Shown piece by piece: positions 1 to 7,743 of a stretch of 45,251 bases of DNA. Source of the stretch: Nocardioides ganghwensis (lineage in GTDB: Bacteria; Actinomycetota; Actinomycetes; Propionibacteriales; Nocardioidaceae); the NCBI RefSeq assembly GCF_014779655.1, contig NZ_JACXYX010000025.1:1-45251 (forward strand), read 5' to 3'. Numbering within the stretch: position 1 is the stretch's first letter; each line of letters starts with the position of its first letter. The notes beneath the pieces were generated by a model that was given only the letters and a program-made list of their open reading frames with translations, ran no database searches and was not told the DNA's origin. The position numbers and the translations under genes were made by a program.

Positions 1-119
1 TCACCGACACCGACTGCGAGGCCGTCGCGCTAAAGCTCAACACCAGACCACGCAAGACTCTCGAGTGGCAGACTCCCGGCCAGGCCCTCAACAAGAGGCT
101 CGTTGCAACAGCCGGTTGA
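1..119 (+). CDS. IS30-family transposase, C-terminal fragment
   Basis: Frame 3 is open from the window edge to a TGA at 117-119 and encodes 38 residues that include RPRKTLEWQTP, followed by Q-A-L-N-K-R-L. This RPR-K-TL-x-W-x-TP pattern near the C-terminus is typical of IS30-family DDE transposases, which cut and join DNA during transposition of their element. The 5' part, including most of the catalytic domain, lies outside the window, so completeness cannot be judged. The next gene starts only 36 bases after the stop, so the right end of the element must fall in roughly 120-145. Confidence 0.75.
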   Translation, partial: TDTDCEAVALKLNTRPRKTLEWQTPGQALNKRLVATAG

Positions 120-145
120 ACTCGCGCAGTTGCCCCCCGGCTGAT
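1..145 (+). mobile_element. right end of an IS30-like insertion sequence (partial)
   Basis: Inferred from the transposase tail at 1-119. The terminal inverted repeat and target duplication cannot be fixed because the left end is outside the window. The boundary at about 145 is an upper limit set by the ribosome binding site of the next gene (GGAGGAG at 146-152). Confidence 0.5.
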
Positions 146-155
146 GGAGGAGATC

Positions 156-659
156 ATGCGCACGAGGATTCGACGACTGGCGATGCTCGGGATGCTGATG
201 GGCGGGCTGCTAGGGACAGGACTGATGGTCCCGGTGAGCGCGGCGGGGACGACGCAGATCGGTGGTGACGCCGGCTACGACGCGACGTGGTGCGACTCGC
301 CGCCTGCAGGGTTCACGAGCTATCCGGGGCTGCGGTTGACCGGGTCGTTGGAGGGCTGCCTCTACACCGGGGTGGATGAGGCTAGGCAGACGCCGTCCGG
401 GGGCTGGATCGAGACCGGCCGTGAGATGTTCGTCGGGTCGCTGAACGGTGGTGCGACGGGAACGTTCACGACCAGCTACCGGTTCCAGGGCAAGTACGAG
501 GCGGACTTCACCGTGGAGATCCATGGGCGCTGCCAGCACCCGATCGCGGCAGGCTCCGGGACCGGCGGCTTCGAGGGAGCGACCGGACGGCTCGACTTCA
601 AGGACATCATCGGCGAGACGGTGACCTACGTGTACCGCGGACACATCAAGCTCGGCTGA
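156..659 (+). CDS. secreted protein, possible AOC/dirigent-like beta barrel
   Basis: Predicted product is 167 residues with a clear Sec signal peptide (MRTRIRRLAM, then a hydrophobic run to about residue 25, cleavage near VSA-AG). The start is taken at 156 because GGAGGAG at 146-152 lies 3-9 nt before it; an ATG at 144 would precede that site. The mature part carries three cysteines and, near the C-terminus, GSGTGGFEGATGRLDF. Glycine-rich GxGxFxGATG turns of this kind are common in small actinobacterial secreted barrels of the allene-oxide-cyclase/dirigent type. That assignment is by resemblance only and no enzymatic role is claimed. The gene directly follows an IS30-like end, which may have replaced its native promoter. 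Confidence 0.7.
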   Translation: MRTRIRRLAMLGMLMGGLLGTGLMVPVSAAGTTQIGGDAGYDATWCDSPPAGFTSYPGLRLTGSLEGCLYTGVDEARQTPSGGWIETGREMFVGSLNGGATGTFTTSYRFQGKYEADFTVEIHGRCQHPIAAGSGTGGFEGATGRLDFKDIIGETVTYVYRGHIKLG

Positions 660-928
660 CCCGTACCCGGCCCAAGTCTCGTCGATACGACGGGACGCGG
701 CACTCGTCCGAAGCACCACGTCCACCGTTCTGCCAACGCACTCACATGCCCCGATGAGTGCGTCTTGGCGCCGCCTGGCGGGACGTCCGGATCTGCGAAT
801 GTGCTGGCGATGACGTCGCTTACCGGGTCGTCAGATCCATGTGCAAGGTGAGGCGTCGGTTGGTGAAGGTCGCAGCCTGCGGCGCGCTCGCGCACCATCG
901 GAGGTGTTGTCGGTGAGCGGTTTGGTGT
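660..928. other. intergenic, no gene seen
   Basis: About 270 bases between the secreted protein and the DUF1622 gene. No convincing reading frame with coding bias, RNA gene or strong hairpin was seen; the end of the stretch holds the promoter-like GAGGGT of the next gene. Confidence 0.4.
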
Positions 929-940
929 GAGGGTTGGGCA

Positions 941-1333
941 GTGATCAGTGACGAACGGTTCGACGGACTGATGGAACTGGTGGTCCACGGCTTTGAGATC
1001 GCTGGCGTGGCCGTCCTCGTGCTCGGAGCCCTCGGGGCCTTCGTTCACGCAGCGTTTGTGGCACGTCATCACAGCGCGACAACTGCCTACGAGACTGCCC
1101 GCCGAAGCGTCGGTCGTGCCATCCTGCTCGGTCTGGAGCTGCTGATCATCGCGGACATCGTCCTGACGATCACGGTCGACGCCACGCTCGAGAGCGCGCT
1201 TGCTCTCGGGCTCATCGTGGTCGTTCGGACCTTCCTCAGCTTCTCGCTGGAGGTCGAGCTCGAGGGCACGCTTCCGTGGCGCCGGCGGCCGGCCACGAGT
1301 GGAAACGAGACCGGCAACACCACCGGGGCCTAG
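941..1333 (+). CDS. DUF1622 family small membrane protein
   Basis: 130 residues with three hydrophobic segments at about 20-42, 60-80 and 82-100, separated by a short polar loop holding ARHHS and YETARRSVGRAILLGLE. The order of the segments and the GRAILLGLELLIIADI stretch match the DUF1622 family, small inner-membrane proteins of unknown function with three predicted membrane passes. The GTG start is supported by GAGGGT at 929-934 six bases upstream, the leaderless layout common in this window; there is no Shine-Dalgarno sequence. The polar tail (residues 110-130) is probably cytoplasmic. No partner gene is adjacent. Confidence 0.8.
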   Translation: MISDERFDGLMELVVHGFEIAGVAVLVLGALGAFVHAAFVARHHSATTAYETARRSVGRAILLGLELLIIADIVLTITVDATLESALALGLIVVVRTFLSFSLEVELEGTLPWRRRPATSGNETGNTTGA

Positions 1334-1632
1334 GAAACGCCACCTGCGCGCCTGGGGGATTGGTCGCCGTGGGGATGGCGAGCTTCGCGCGCGTGGAAGG
1401 GCTGCAGTGGGACATGACCTGCTCTTCCTCGATGTCCCAGCCAGCGTCCGGACGAGGCGGAGCGCAACGCCTTCGACGAGGTCCTGCAGCTCATGTCGCC
1501 GCGCCGGAGCTTGTCCTTCACCCACACCCACAGAGGTCCGAGGCTCTCGACCGACTGGTCCAGCTGGACAGCACCGCCGGCGGCGAGCTCGAGATGCCGC
1601 AGTGCGGGGGGCCGCTCCTCCAGGAACTCCGC
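1334..1632 (-). pseudogene. decayed gene fragment downstream of the anti-sigma gene
   Basis: Reading on the minus strand directly after the stop codon at 1633, the frame encodes EFLEERPPALRHLEL and then ESLGPLWVWVKDKL. This resembles the N-terminal part of an actinobacterial protein family of unknown function with the phrase SxESLxPLWxW. There is no start codon in frame upstream and the coding character is lost after about 1490, with other frames looking more protein-like. It is read as a remnant missing its 5' end and carrying frameshifts. Family membership is from memory of the motif and is uncertain. Confidence 0.35.
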
Positions 1633-2721
1633 TCAGCCGCCAAGCGCCGTCCTCAGGTCGAACCAGGTCGCCGTGTCGTCCGAGGTGGCCACCGTGAGGT
1701 CCGCGAGCACCGGCTTGAGGTCCTCGATCTCGTCGCCCGTCAGCGGAGAGTCCTGGCGATGGACGAGGCGTTCGGTCCCGTCGACCTCCAGGACAATGGC
1801 GCTGACCTGCGACCTGTCTTCGCCCGTGCCAAGGAGACAACCCGTGTACCCGCGGTAGGTGAAGTCCTGCACGACGATCGAGGACACCGCAGACGGGTCA
1901 CATGAGGAGCGCGCAGGGGAGCGGCCGCCGACGACGAGCCCGCCCTCGAACGAGACGTGCCAGAAGTCGTTGTCCCGGGGGAGGCTCACTTGCGAGACGG
2001 TCTCGGCGGCCAGCAGTGGCGCGGACGCCGTACCGAGGCGGAACGGAACGCGTACGGCCGCGCCGCCGGGACGGATCGCCTCCGCGATGGTCAGGATCTG
2101 CGCCTTCCTCGACGGCGTGTAGGCGTCGTCCGACCTCCACACCGATGCCCACGAGTCCGGCGCGTACTCCCAGACGAGGTAGGTCAGGTGCGAGTTGCCG
2201 TCGAACCGTTCGACGACGGTGCCGGGGACGCCGTTGATGCTGACCTCCTGCCGCGGCTGGTCGGTCGCCGTCAGCCCCAGGCCTTCACCCTGGTAGTAGA
2301 CCTCGACGGCGAACGTCGAGCTGGCCACCGCGACCTCGATCTCCTGACGGTCAGTCTTGAGCGTCCCGCTCAACGCCGGCAGGCCCTCCACGCGGAAGCC
2401 GAGCTCCTCCACGTCGAGGATCGACTGCGGCGCGACCAGCGGACCGTCGAGGCCGGGGTTCCCCGGCACCGGCTCGAAGGTGCTGGTGGGCATCGGCGGG
2501 CCCACCGGCTGCGGGCTGCCGTCCGGACCTCCGGCGGTGAGGAGCGACACCGCGGCGACCACCGAGGCGAGGCCGAGCGCCGCTCCGCCGGCCAGCAGGC
2601 CACGGCGCCGCCGTACGCGCCGTCGACCTCGTTGGAGGTCGTCGGCGACGAGGACCGGCGGTGCGGCGATGTGGTCGTGGTAGTCCACGACCCTGCGCAT
2701 GAGGTCGAGATCGTCGTTCAT
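1633..2721 (-). CDS. membrane-anchored partner (probable anti-sigma protein) of the SigE-family sigma factor
   Basis: 362 residues: a 40-residue cytoplasmic N-terminus ending in a strongly basic run (RGRRRVRRRR), one membrane segment at about 41-63, and a 300-residue extracytoplasmic part of unknown fold with two cysteines. The start ATG overlaps the sigma factor stop by four bases (ATGA at 2721-2718), so the two are translationally coupled. Such single-pass proteins encoded just after SigE-family ECF sigma factors are usually presumed to hold the sigma factor at the membrane until an envelope signal releases it. No HxxxCxxC zinc-finger anti-sigma motif is visible in the N-terminus, so the regulatory role rests on context. 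Confidence 0.6.
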   Translation of the reverse strand: MNDDLDLMRRVVDYHDHIAAPPVLVADDLQRGRRRVRRRRGLLAGGAALGLASVVAAVSLLTAGGPDGSPQPVGPPMPTSTFEPVPGNPGLDGPLVAPQSILDVEELGFRVEGLPALSGTLKTDRQEIEVAVASSTFAVEVYYQGEGLGLTATDQPRQEVSINGVPGTVVERFDGNSHLTYLVWEYAPDSWASVWRSDDAYTPSRKAQILTIAEAIRPGGAAVRVPFRLGTASAPLLAAETVSQVSLPRDNDFWHVSFEGGLVVGGRSPARSSCDPSAVSSIVVQDFTYRGYTGCLLGTGEDRSQVSAIVLEVDGTERLVHRQDSPLTGDEIEDLKPVLADLTVATSDDTATWFDLRTALGG

Positions 2722-3224
2722 CGTTCGTCTCCCTGCCCGAGTGCGGCCCCGAACGTCGGCGCCAAGGTCCGCCGGAGCGCAGCGACGGCGTCGGCGCTCT
2801 GGCTCTTCACGGTCCCGGGGCTGATCTGGAGCTCGGCGGCGGTCTCCTCGATCGTGAGGTTCCAGATGTGGCGCAGCACGATCACCCGGCGCTGGCCGGG
2901 CGGGAGCGCCTGGAGCGCAGCCCTGATCGCGTCGGCGTCCTCCATCGGGAACCCCGGCTCCACCGGCACGTCGCGGGGCTCGGAGGCCCGTTCGCGACGC
3001 CACGGCCGGCGGCGGTCGCTGTAGTGCGCGTTGACGATGATCCGGCGCACGTACCCGTCGATGTTGTCCATGCGCCCGACGCGGTCCCACGCCGAGTAGA
3101 GCCGCGCGAGGGCGTCCTGCACGACGTCCTCCGCGCGATGGGGATCGCCACACAGCAAGCACGCCGTACGGAAGAGCTGTGGCCGCCGCGCCACCACGTA
3201 GTCGCTGAACGCTGATTCGTCCAT
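2718..3224 (-). CDS. SigE-family ECF RNA polymerase sigma factor
   Basis: 168 residues with the two domains of a group IV sigma factor. Region 2 (about 5-75) includes RAEDVVQDALARLYSAW and VGRMDNIDGYVRRIIVN; region 4 (about 100-155) includes LPPGQRRVIVLRHIWNLT and the helix-turn-helix TIEETAAELQISPGTVKSQS. Length and motifs match the actinobacterial SigE-type subfamily. It would direct RNA polymerase to a small stress or envelope regulon. The start is set by GAGAGGAGG six bases upstream, one of the strongest ribosome binding sites in the window. It is the first gene of a leftward pair with its membrane-anchored partner. Confidence 0.92.
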   Translation of the reverse strand: MDESAFSDYVVARRPQLFRTACLLCGDPHRAEDVVQDALARLYSAWDRVGRMDNIDGYVRRIIVNAHYSDRRRPWRRERASEPRDVPVEPGFPMEDADAIRAALQALPPGQRRVIVLRHIWNLTIEETAAELQISPGTVKSQSADAVAALRRTLAPTFGAALGQGDER

Positions 3225-3359
3225 GGCGGGCCTCCTCTCGGACCCCTAACGCACCAGCATGGCCGAACTGTTGGGTCGGGAGGGCAACTTCTTCCCAGGC
3301 GCAGACCGTGGTCCAGACGCATGGCGCGTTGGCGCTGCGCGCGTCTAGTGTCCGGAGGC

Positions 3360-3584
3360 ATGGAAGGCCTTGTGCTTCGCGTCCGCCTCATCAGCGGTGA
3401 CACCATGGACGTCACGTACGACGACCGCACTGCGGCGAGCGAGAGCGAGGCCGTCGACCACGTCATCACGACCCTGTCGCAGAGCTCTGGCGTTCTGCGC
3501 TGCCGGCACGGCGACCGGCTGCTGGTGCTGTACGCACGGGGGGTCGCGACCGTGGAGGTCGCGCCCCGCGGGGCGGTCCTGTAG
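3360..3584 (+). CDS. small protein of unknown function
   Basis: 74 residues (MEGLVLRVRLISGD...), soluble, with alternating hydrophobic residues suggesting a small beta-rich domain and a C-terminus TVEVAPRGAVL. It is not recognised. The start at 3360 is preferred over an ATG at 3321 because TAGTGT at 3346-3351 would place a transcription start at or next to it. GGAGG at 3354-3358 lies only one base from the ATG and is too close for a normal ribosome binding site. It stands between the divergent sigma factor gene and a convergent GNAT gene. Confidence 0.6.
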   Translation: MEGLVLRVRLISGDTMDVTYDDRTAASESEAVDHVITTLSQSSGVLRCRHGDRLLVLYARGVATVEVAPRGAVL

Positions 3585-3624
3585 CGAGCCGCGCCCGGTC
3601 GCGCCACCACGTGGTCGCTCGTCG

Positions 3625-4185
3625 TCAGCTGCCGATGATCGCCATGTAGTGCACGTCGATCCACTCGCCGTCGAAGAGCAGTGCATCCCGGCCGGTTCCC
3701 TCGTGGACGAAGCCGACCTTCTCGTACACGTGCCGCGCCCGAGGGTTGAAGTCGTAGACCTCGAGCGATATCCGGTGCATCCCCATCGTCGTCAGCCCGT
3801 GCTCGACGATCAGGCGGGTGGCCTCGGTCCCCAGCCCGCGGCCGCGTCCGGCTGCGCCGACGAGCGTGCGGAACCCGCACGACCGGTTGCCCTCGTCCCA
3901 GTCGTTCAGGACGACCTCACCGACGAGCTCACCGCTGGCGTTGTCGACGACGCCGAGCACGAGGCGGTCGTCCGCGGTGGCCCACTGGCCGTAGATCTCC
4001 CGCAGCCGCTCGATCGGCAGGTCGATCGGCTCCGCGTCGCTGCTGTGCACCGAACCGGTCAGTCGAGCGATCTCGCCGTCGCTGCGGATGATGCGGTCGA
4101 TGACGTCGGCGTCCTCGGCGCGGATCGGGCGCAAGGTCACCAGCTGGCCGACGAGCGTCGGCTTGTCCAGGAATGGCGTCGTCAT
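3625..4185 (-). CDS. GNAT family N-acetyltransferase (RimJ/RimL type)
   Basis: 186 residues. Shows the GNAT layout: N-terminal LVTLRPIRAEDAD, central beta strand LVGEVVLNDW, the acetyl-CoA binding loop GAAGRGRGLGTEATRLIV (R/Q-x-x-G-x-G/A pattern), then RISLEVYDFNPRARHVYEKVGFVHEG typical of the RimJ/RimL branch. It would transfer an acetyl group from acetyl-CoA to an amine; the substrate cannot be told from sequence. The ATG at 4185 gives the usual family N-terminus (MTTPFLDKPTL); an in-frame GTG at 4203 is an alternative. Neither start has a clear ribosome binding site. Confidence 0.85.
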   Translation of the reverse strand: MTTPFLDKPTLVGQLVTLRPIRAEDADVIDRIIRSDGEIARLTGSVHSSDAEPIDLPIERLREIYGQWATADDRLVLGVVDNASGELVGEVVLNDWDEGNRSCGFRTLVGAAGRGRGLGTEATRLIVEHGLTTMGMHRISLEVYDFNPRARHVYEKVGFVHEGTGRDALLFDGEWIDVHYMAIIGS

Positions 4186-4234
4186 GGGATCGGAGTGCCT
4201 CACGTGCTCGTAGGGAGCCGCGAGTATCGCGCGA

Positions 4235-4657
4235 TCATCGGCTGTCCACAGCCCGTTTCACGGACGCCGCCTCGGTCTCCACGTACTTCTCGGTCAACGA
4301 CCGCGTCATCAACCAGCCGACCCTGGACATCGGACCGGACACGTCCACGGCGAGGGTGAGCTGACTTCCGTCAGGGTGCGGCTCGACGACGTGCGAAGCG
4401 GTCACGGAGACGCCGGGGGAGCTCGACTTCCAGGTGAACGACGTGCCGGGTGTCAGTTCGGTGACCGTCCACACCGCAGCGGGGAGCCGCGGCTGCTGCA
4501 GCCGGGTGCGGGAGCCGACGACGAGTGGTCCGTCGTCGAGACGCTCCACGGCGTCGACCGTCGGTATCCGCTCCGGCCAACGGCCGACGTCGACGACCAC
4601 CGACCAGACCCTGTCGGGCGGGGCCTCGATGGTGACGGTGCGCTTCACGCCGGGCAC
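4235..4657 (-). CDS. SRPBCC family protein (polyketide cyclase/dehydrase-like)
   Basis: 140 residues with the START-like pattern: an opening strand KRTVTIEAPPDRVWSVVVDV, then WPERIPTVDAVERLD, a middle GSRTRLQQPRLPAAVWTVTEL and a C-terminal amphipathic helix. This is the helix-grip fold that binds lipids or aromatic ligands in a deep pocket; no catalytic role can be assigned. The GTG start at 4657 is preferred over the longer frame because TAGACT (minus strand, 4670-4665) sits seven bases upstream, a leaderless promoter layout. Confidence 0.75.
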   Translation of the reverse strand: MPGVKRTVTIEAPPDRVWSVVVDVGRWPERIPTVDAVERLDDGPLVVGSRTRLQQPRLPAAVWTVTELTPGTSFTWKSSSPGVSVTASHVVEPHPDGSQLTLAVDVSGPMSRVGWLMTRSLTEKYVETEAASVKRAVDSR

Positions 4658-4670
4658 GCCATCGAGTCTA

Positions 4671-5002
4671 CGAGGCGGAGTCCGTCCGGACCTTGGTCTC
4701 ACCATGTGCCCGCTCGCGCCCGACTGCGTAAGCGAGCACCCTCGGGCACACGGTGAGCAGGTCTAGGTCTACTCCGGGTTCCGGGTCCGCACAACCATGG
4801 TTGAACGCGCTACTTCTTCCACCCCTGTCCGACCCCTGCCGGTCCCACGTGTCTCCCGCGCGCAGGGCGGTTCTCTGCGACGCTGGCCCGCCTGCGTCTC
4901 GCCGCCAGCTGACCCGAGGTTTGCCGAGTCCCCTCCGGTGGCACCATCTCCCGTACCGGCGGCGCCGGCGAAGCAGCAGGGGGACGCAACAGGGGGAAGG
5001 CC
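4671..5002. other. intergenic region before the chimeric propeller gene
   Basis: About 330 bases without a supported gene. It holds the upstream region of the leftward SRPBCC gene, a 12-base perfect palindrome CAACCATGGTTG at 4792-4803 and, at the right end, GGGGGAAGG serving the gene at 5003. Short frames here lack coding bias. A promoter for the 5003 operon must lie in this stretch; TAGGTC at 4764 is a weak candidate. Confidence 0.4.
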
Positions 5003-6694
5003 ATGGGAGTGGGGATCGGCCCGGAGCCGGTGCACGCGGAGATGACGTCGGGCAGCTCGGGCACCATCCGCTCGGTCGGCACCGACACGACCGAGGCGCT
5101 GGCCAAGGTGCGGGAGAGCATCGAGCTGATCCGCTACGCCCAGGACCGGCCGTCGTGGGACAGCGACGCGGCGCGGCGGTCGTACAACATGCGGGCGTGG
5201 GCGACGCGGGCCTCCGCCGAGATCTGCGTCAACCGCCTCAACCGCGTCACGCTGGCCCTCGAGGTCGCCGCCGACGGCTACGACCACATGGTCGGCCAGG
5301 CCGACGAGGTCATCCGGTGGTACCGCCGCGAGAAGCCCCAGGCCGTCGACGCGCTCGGGATGTACCTGCTGATGTTCACCGCGGTCAACAACCTGGGCAT
5401 CGTGCGCGGCTACTACACCGACGACCTCGACACGGCGCGCGACTTCCTCGAGACCGACCCGTTCAGCACCGACGAGGAGGACTGGGCCGAGCTCGGCCTG
5501 GTGAAGTCGATGCTCCGCGACCTCGAGCACGGCACGATGCCGGGGCCGGTCATCCCCGAGACCTTCGGCACCGGTCAGGACGACCGCGCCTGGACGCCGC
5601 AGGGCCTGGGACTGACGCCCGACGGCAACCTGATCCAGACCAGCTACGAGGAGGTGACCGATCCCGCGACCGGGGACAAGACCTACCTCGCCAACCTCTC
5701 CATCATCGACCCGGACACCGGCGAGGTGCTCAACACCGTCGAGCTCGGCGGCGGCGACGGCCTGCCGCCCAACCACGCGGGCGGCGTCGTCGTGCACGAC
5801 GGCACCGTGTGGGTCGCCTCCAGCGACTCCGAGAACCCCACGATGGTGCCGTACTCGCTCTCCCAGCTCAGCGCTGCGACGCCGACCGAGACCGTGCAGC
5901 CGAGCGGTCCGCCGATCAGCGTGGGCGCCGGTGCGTCCGCCACCGTCAGCGGCGACACGATGTACGTCGGCAGCTTCAACGAGCACGGCCCCGGGAAGAT
6001 GTACATCTACACCTGGGACCCCGACACGAAGACCTGGGGCGACAAGCAGGGACCCGTCGAGATCCCGCCCAAGACCCAGGGCATCGCCGTGCGTGGCAAC
6101 GAGATCGTCTTCAGCACCTCGTACGGCCGCGACCGCACCAGCGAGCTGCAGAGCTACAACCTGGCTGACATCACCGGCGGCGGCAGCCTGCCCGACCCGC
6201 TGCGCACGGTCGACCTCCCCACCATGTCCGAAGGGCTCGTCATGCTGCCCGGAGGGATCGCCACGACGCACGAGTCGGGCGCCTCGCCGTACGCCTCCCC
6301 GAACGGGAAGGACCCCGCCGACCTGTGGGCGGGCATGTTCCTGACCCTCACGCCGTACGACGAGCTCGGCCTCTCCGGCCAGGTGGACGTGGTGCCGGCG
6401 ACCCTCCAGGCCGCGAGCGCGTGGTTCGCCGATGCCGAGCGCGGGCTCGACCAGGCGCAGAAGCGGGTGGCGCGGCTCAACCTGCCGCCCTCGAGCCTGG
6501 GCGTCGCGCCCGGCGCCGGCGCGCTGGTCACCGCCGTCGACACGTACGTCGACACGACCGCCACCTGGATCGAGAAGTCCCGCCTCTCCTCCGACACCAC
6601 GGCGTCGGGGTTGATCGCGGCGGCCAACGACTACGAGGACGCCGACTCGCGCAGCGACGGGCTCTTCGGCTTCCTGCAACGATTCGTGTCGTGA
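5003..6694 (+). CDS. chimeric protein: WXG100-like N-terminus, beta-propeller core, EspC-like C-terminus
   Basis: 563 residues. Residues about 25-100 form two long helices joined by a turn with W52-D53-S54, like the WxG turn of WXG100 (type VII secretion) proteins. Helices continue to about 180. Residues about 185-445 are strand-rich with repeated units such as LIQTSYEEV, TVWVASSD, TMYVGSFNE, YIYTWDPDT and EIVFSTSY, consistent with a beta-propeller. Residues about 450-550 (VDVVPATLQAASAWFADAE, then LGVAPGAGALVTAVDTYVD) resemble the helical EspC/DUF2580 family of ESX-associated proteins. No signal peptide is present, as expected for a type VII substrate. Strong GGGGGAAGG precedes the ATG. It heads a coupled operon with a lipoprotein and a phosphatase. 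Domain names are by resemblance; export is inference. Confidence 0.65.
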   Translation: MGVGIGPEPVHAEMTSGSSGTIRSVGTDTTEALAKVRESIELIRYAQDRPSWDSDAARRSYNMRAWATRASAEICVNRLNRVTLALEVAADGYDHMVGQADEVIRWYRREKPQAVDALGMYLLMFTAVNNLGIVRGYYTDDLDTARDFLETDPFSTDEEDWAELGLVKSMLRDLEHGTMPGPVIPETFGTGQDDRAWTPQGLGLTPDGNLIQTSYEEVTDPATGDKTYLANLSIIDPDTGEVLNTVELGGGDGLPPNHAGGVVVHDGTVWVASSDSENPTMVPYSLSQLSAATPTETVQPSGPPISVGAGASATVSGDTMYVGSFNEHGPGKMYIYTWDPDTKTWGDKQGPVEIPPKTQGIAVRGNEIVFSTSYGRDRTSELQSYNLADITGGGSLPDPLRTVDLPTMSEGLVMLPGGIATTHESGASPYASPNGKDPADLWAGMFLTLTPYDELGLSGQVDVVPATLQAASAWFADAERGLDQAQKRVARLNLPPSSLGVAPGAGALVTAVDTYVDTTATWIEKSRLSSDTTASGLIAAANDYEDADSRSDGLFGFLQRFVS

Positions 6695-7743
6695 TGTCTC
6701 GGACCCGCCTCGCCGCCCTCGTCGGCGCGCTCGTGCTGACGACCGCGTGCACGCCCGACGACGACCCCGCCGCGTCGACGACCTCCTGGCCGACCACGTC
6801 GACCCCCGTCGCGACCGACGGCCTGATCTGGGCGAGCGGCAGCACCGTCCACCTGCCCGACGGGTCGACGATCGACACCGGCCGCCTCGCGGGCGCGTAC
6901 GTCGTGGCGGGGGCGGGCGTGTGGTTCGCCTCCTCGGAGCCGGACGAGCTGGACGGCAACGAGCTCCCGGAGCTCCGGGTCGCGACGGCCGACGGGGTCG
7001 AGGACCTGGACGCACACCCGGGCATCGGCAGCCTCACCACGTCCGCGGACGGACGGTGGCTGGCGTTCATCGACCGGCTCGAGGGCGGCGCCGGCGCGGC
7101 CGAGGCGGTCGTGGTCGACCTGACGACGGGCGAGGAGGTCGTCCGCAGCAGCGAGGGACTCCTGCCCTCCGAGACCGAGGGCGCTGACTGGACCGATCTC
7201 TACGAGGACGCGCCGGTCGGCATGCTCGGAGTCCTCGACGGCGCGGCGTACGTGCAGGGGCTGAGCAGCCTGGTGACGTACGACCTCTCGACCGGCGAGG
7301 CGACGTCCAGCGACCTCGACTGGGAGGAGATCCGTTCGACCGACTGGTACGCCTCGCTCCACCGGACCGCGCCGCTGTGGAACCCCGACCGCACATGGCA
7401 GATCCCGGCGCAGGAGCTCGGCGTGACGCCCGTGCTCGAGTCGGCCGCCGGCGAGCGGGTCGCCACGTCGCTGCCGTCGGCCACCGGTCCGCTCGGGTCG
7501 CCCGACGTGACCGGCCCGGCGCTGGAGGAGTGGAGCCTCGGCGGGTGGATCGACGGGACGACCGCGATCGGCCTCACGCCGTCGCGGGACGGCGCGGACG
7601 CCGACTGGCTGCACCCGGCGTTGATCACCTGCGTCGTCCCGGGCGGCGAGTGCTCCGTCGTCGAGGGGACCGAGGAGGGCGTGAACCTGCCGGCGGACCG
7701 GCCGTTCGGGTTGCCGCGGGAGCGGTCCATCGACCCGGGATGA
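6694..7743 (+). CDS. lipoprotein, probable beta-propeller
   Basis: 349 residues. A short signal ends in the lipobox L-T-T-A-C with Cys19, so the mature protein should be anchored to the outer face of the membrane. After a Thr/Ser/Pro-rich linker (about 25-45) come repeated strand pairs such as LIWASGSTVHLPDG, GVWFASSEP, RWLAFIDRL, AAYVQGLSSLVTYDLSTGE, suggesting a WD40/YVTN-like propeller. The ATG overlaps the stop of the preceding chimeric gene by one base (TGATG), so the two are translationally coupled. A ligand or partner cannot be named; it may contact the propeller protein encoded upstream (inference). Confidence 0.65.
   Translation: MSRTRLAALVGALVLTTACTPDDDPAASTTSWPTTSTPVATDGLIWASGSTVHLPDGSTIDTGRLAGAYVVAGAGVWFASSEPDELDGNELPELRVATADGVEDLDAHPGIGSLTTSADGRWLAFIDRLEGGAGAAEAVVVDLTTGEEVVRSSEGLLPSETEGADWTDLYEDAPVGMLGVLDGAAYVQGLSSLVTYDLSTGEATSSDLDWEEIRSTDWYASLHRTAPLWNPDRTWQIPAQELGVTPVLESAAGERVATSLPSATGPLGSPDVTGPALEEWSLGGWIDGTTAIGLTPSRDGADADWLHPALITCVVPGGECSVVEGTEEGVNLPADRPFGLPRERSIDPG

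Noticed and set aside
65..268. 67-codon frame on the plus strand over the IS end and signal peptide region
   Set aside because: It crosses the IS30 transposase tail and the secreted protein gene in another frame and has no coding features.
4792..4803. Perfect palindrome CAACCATGGTTG as a possible operator
   Set aside because: It is short, single and not positioned against a recognised promoter, so it could be chance.
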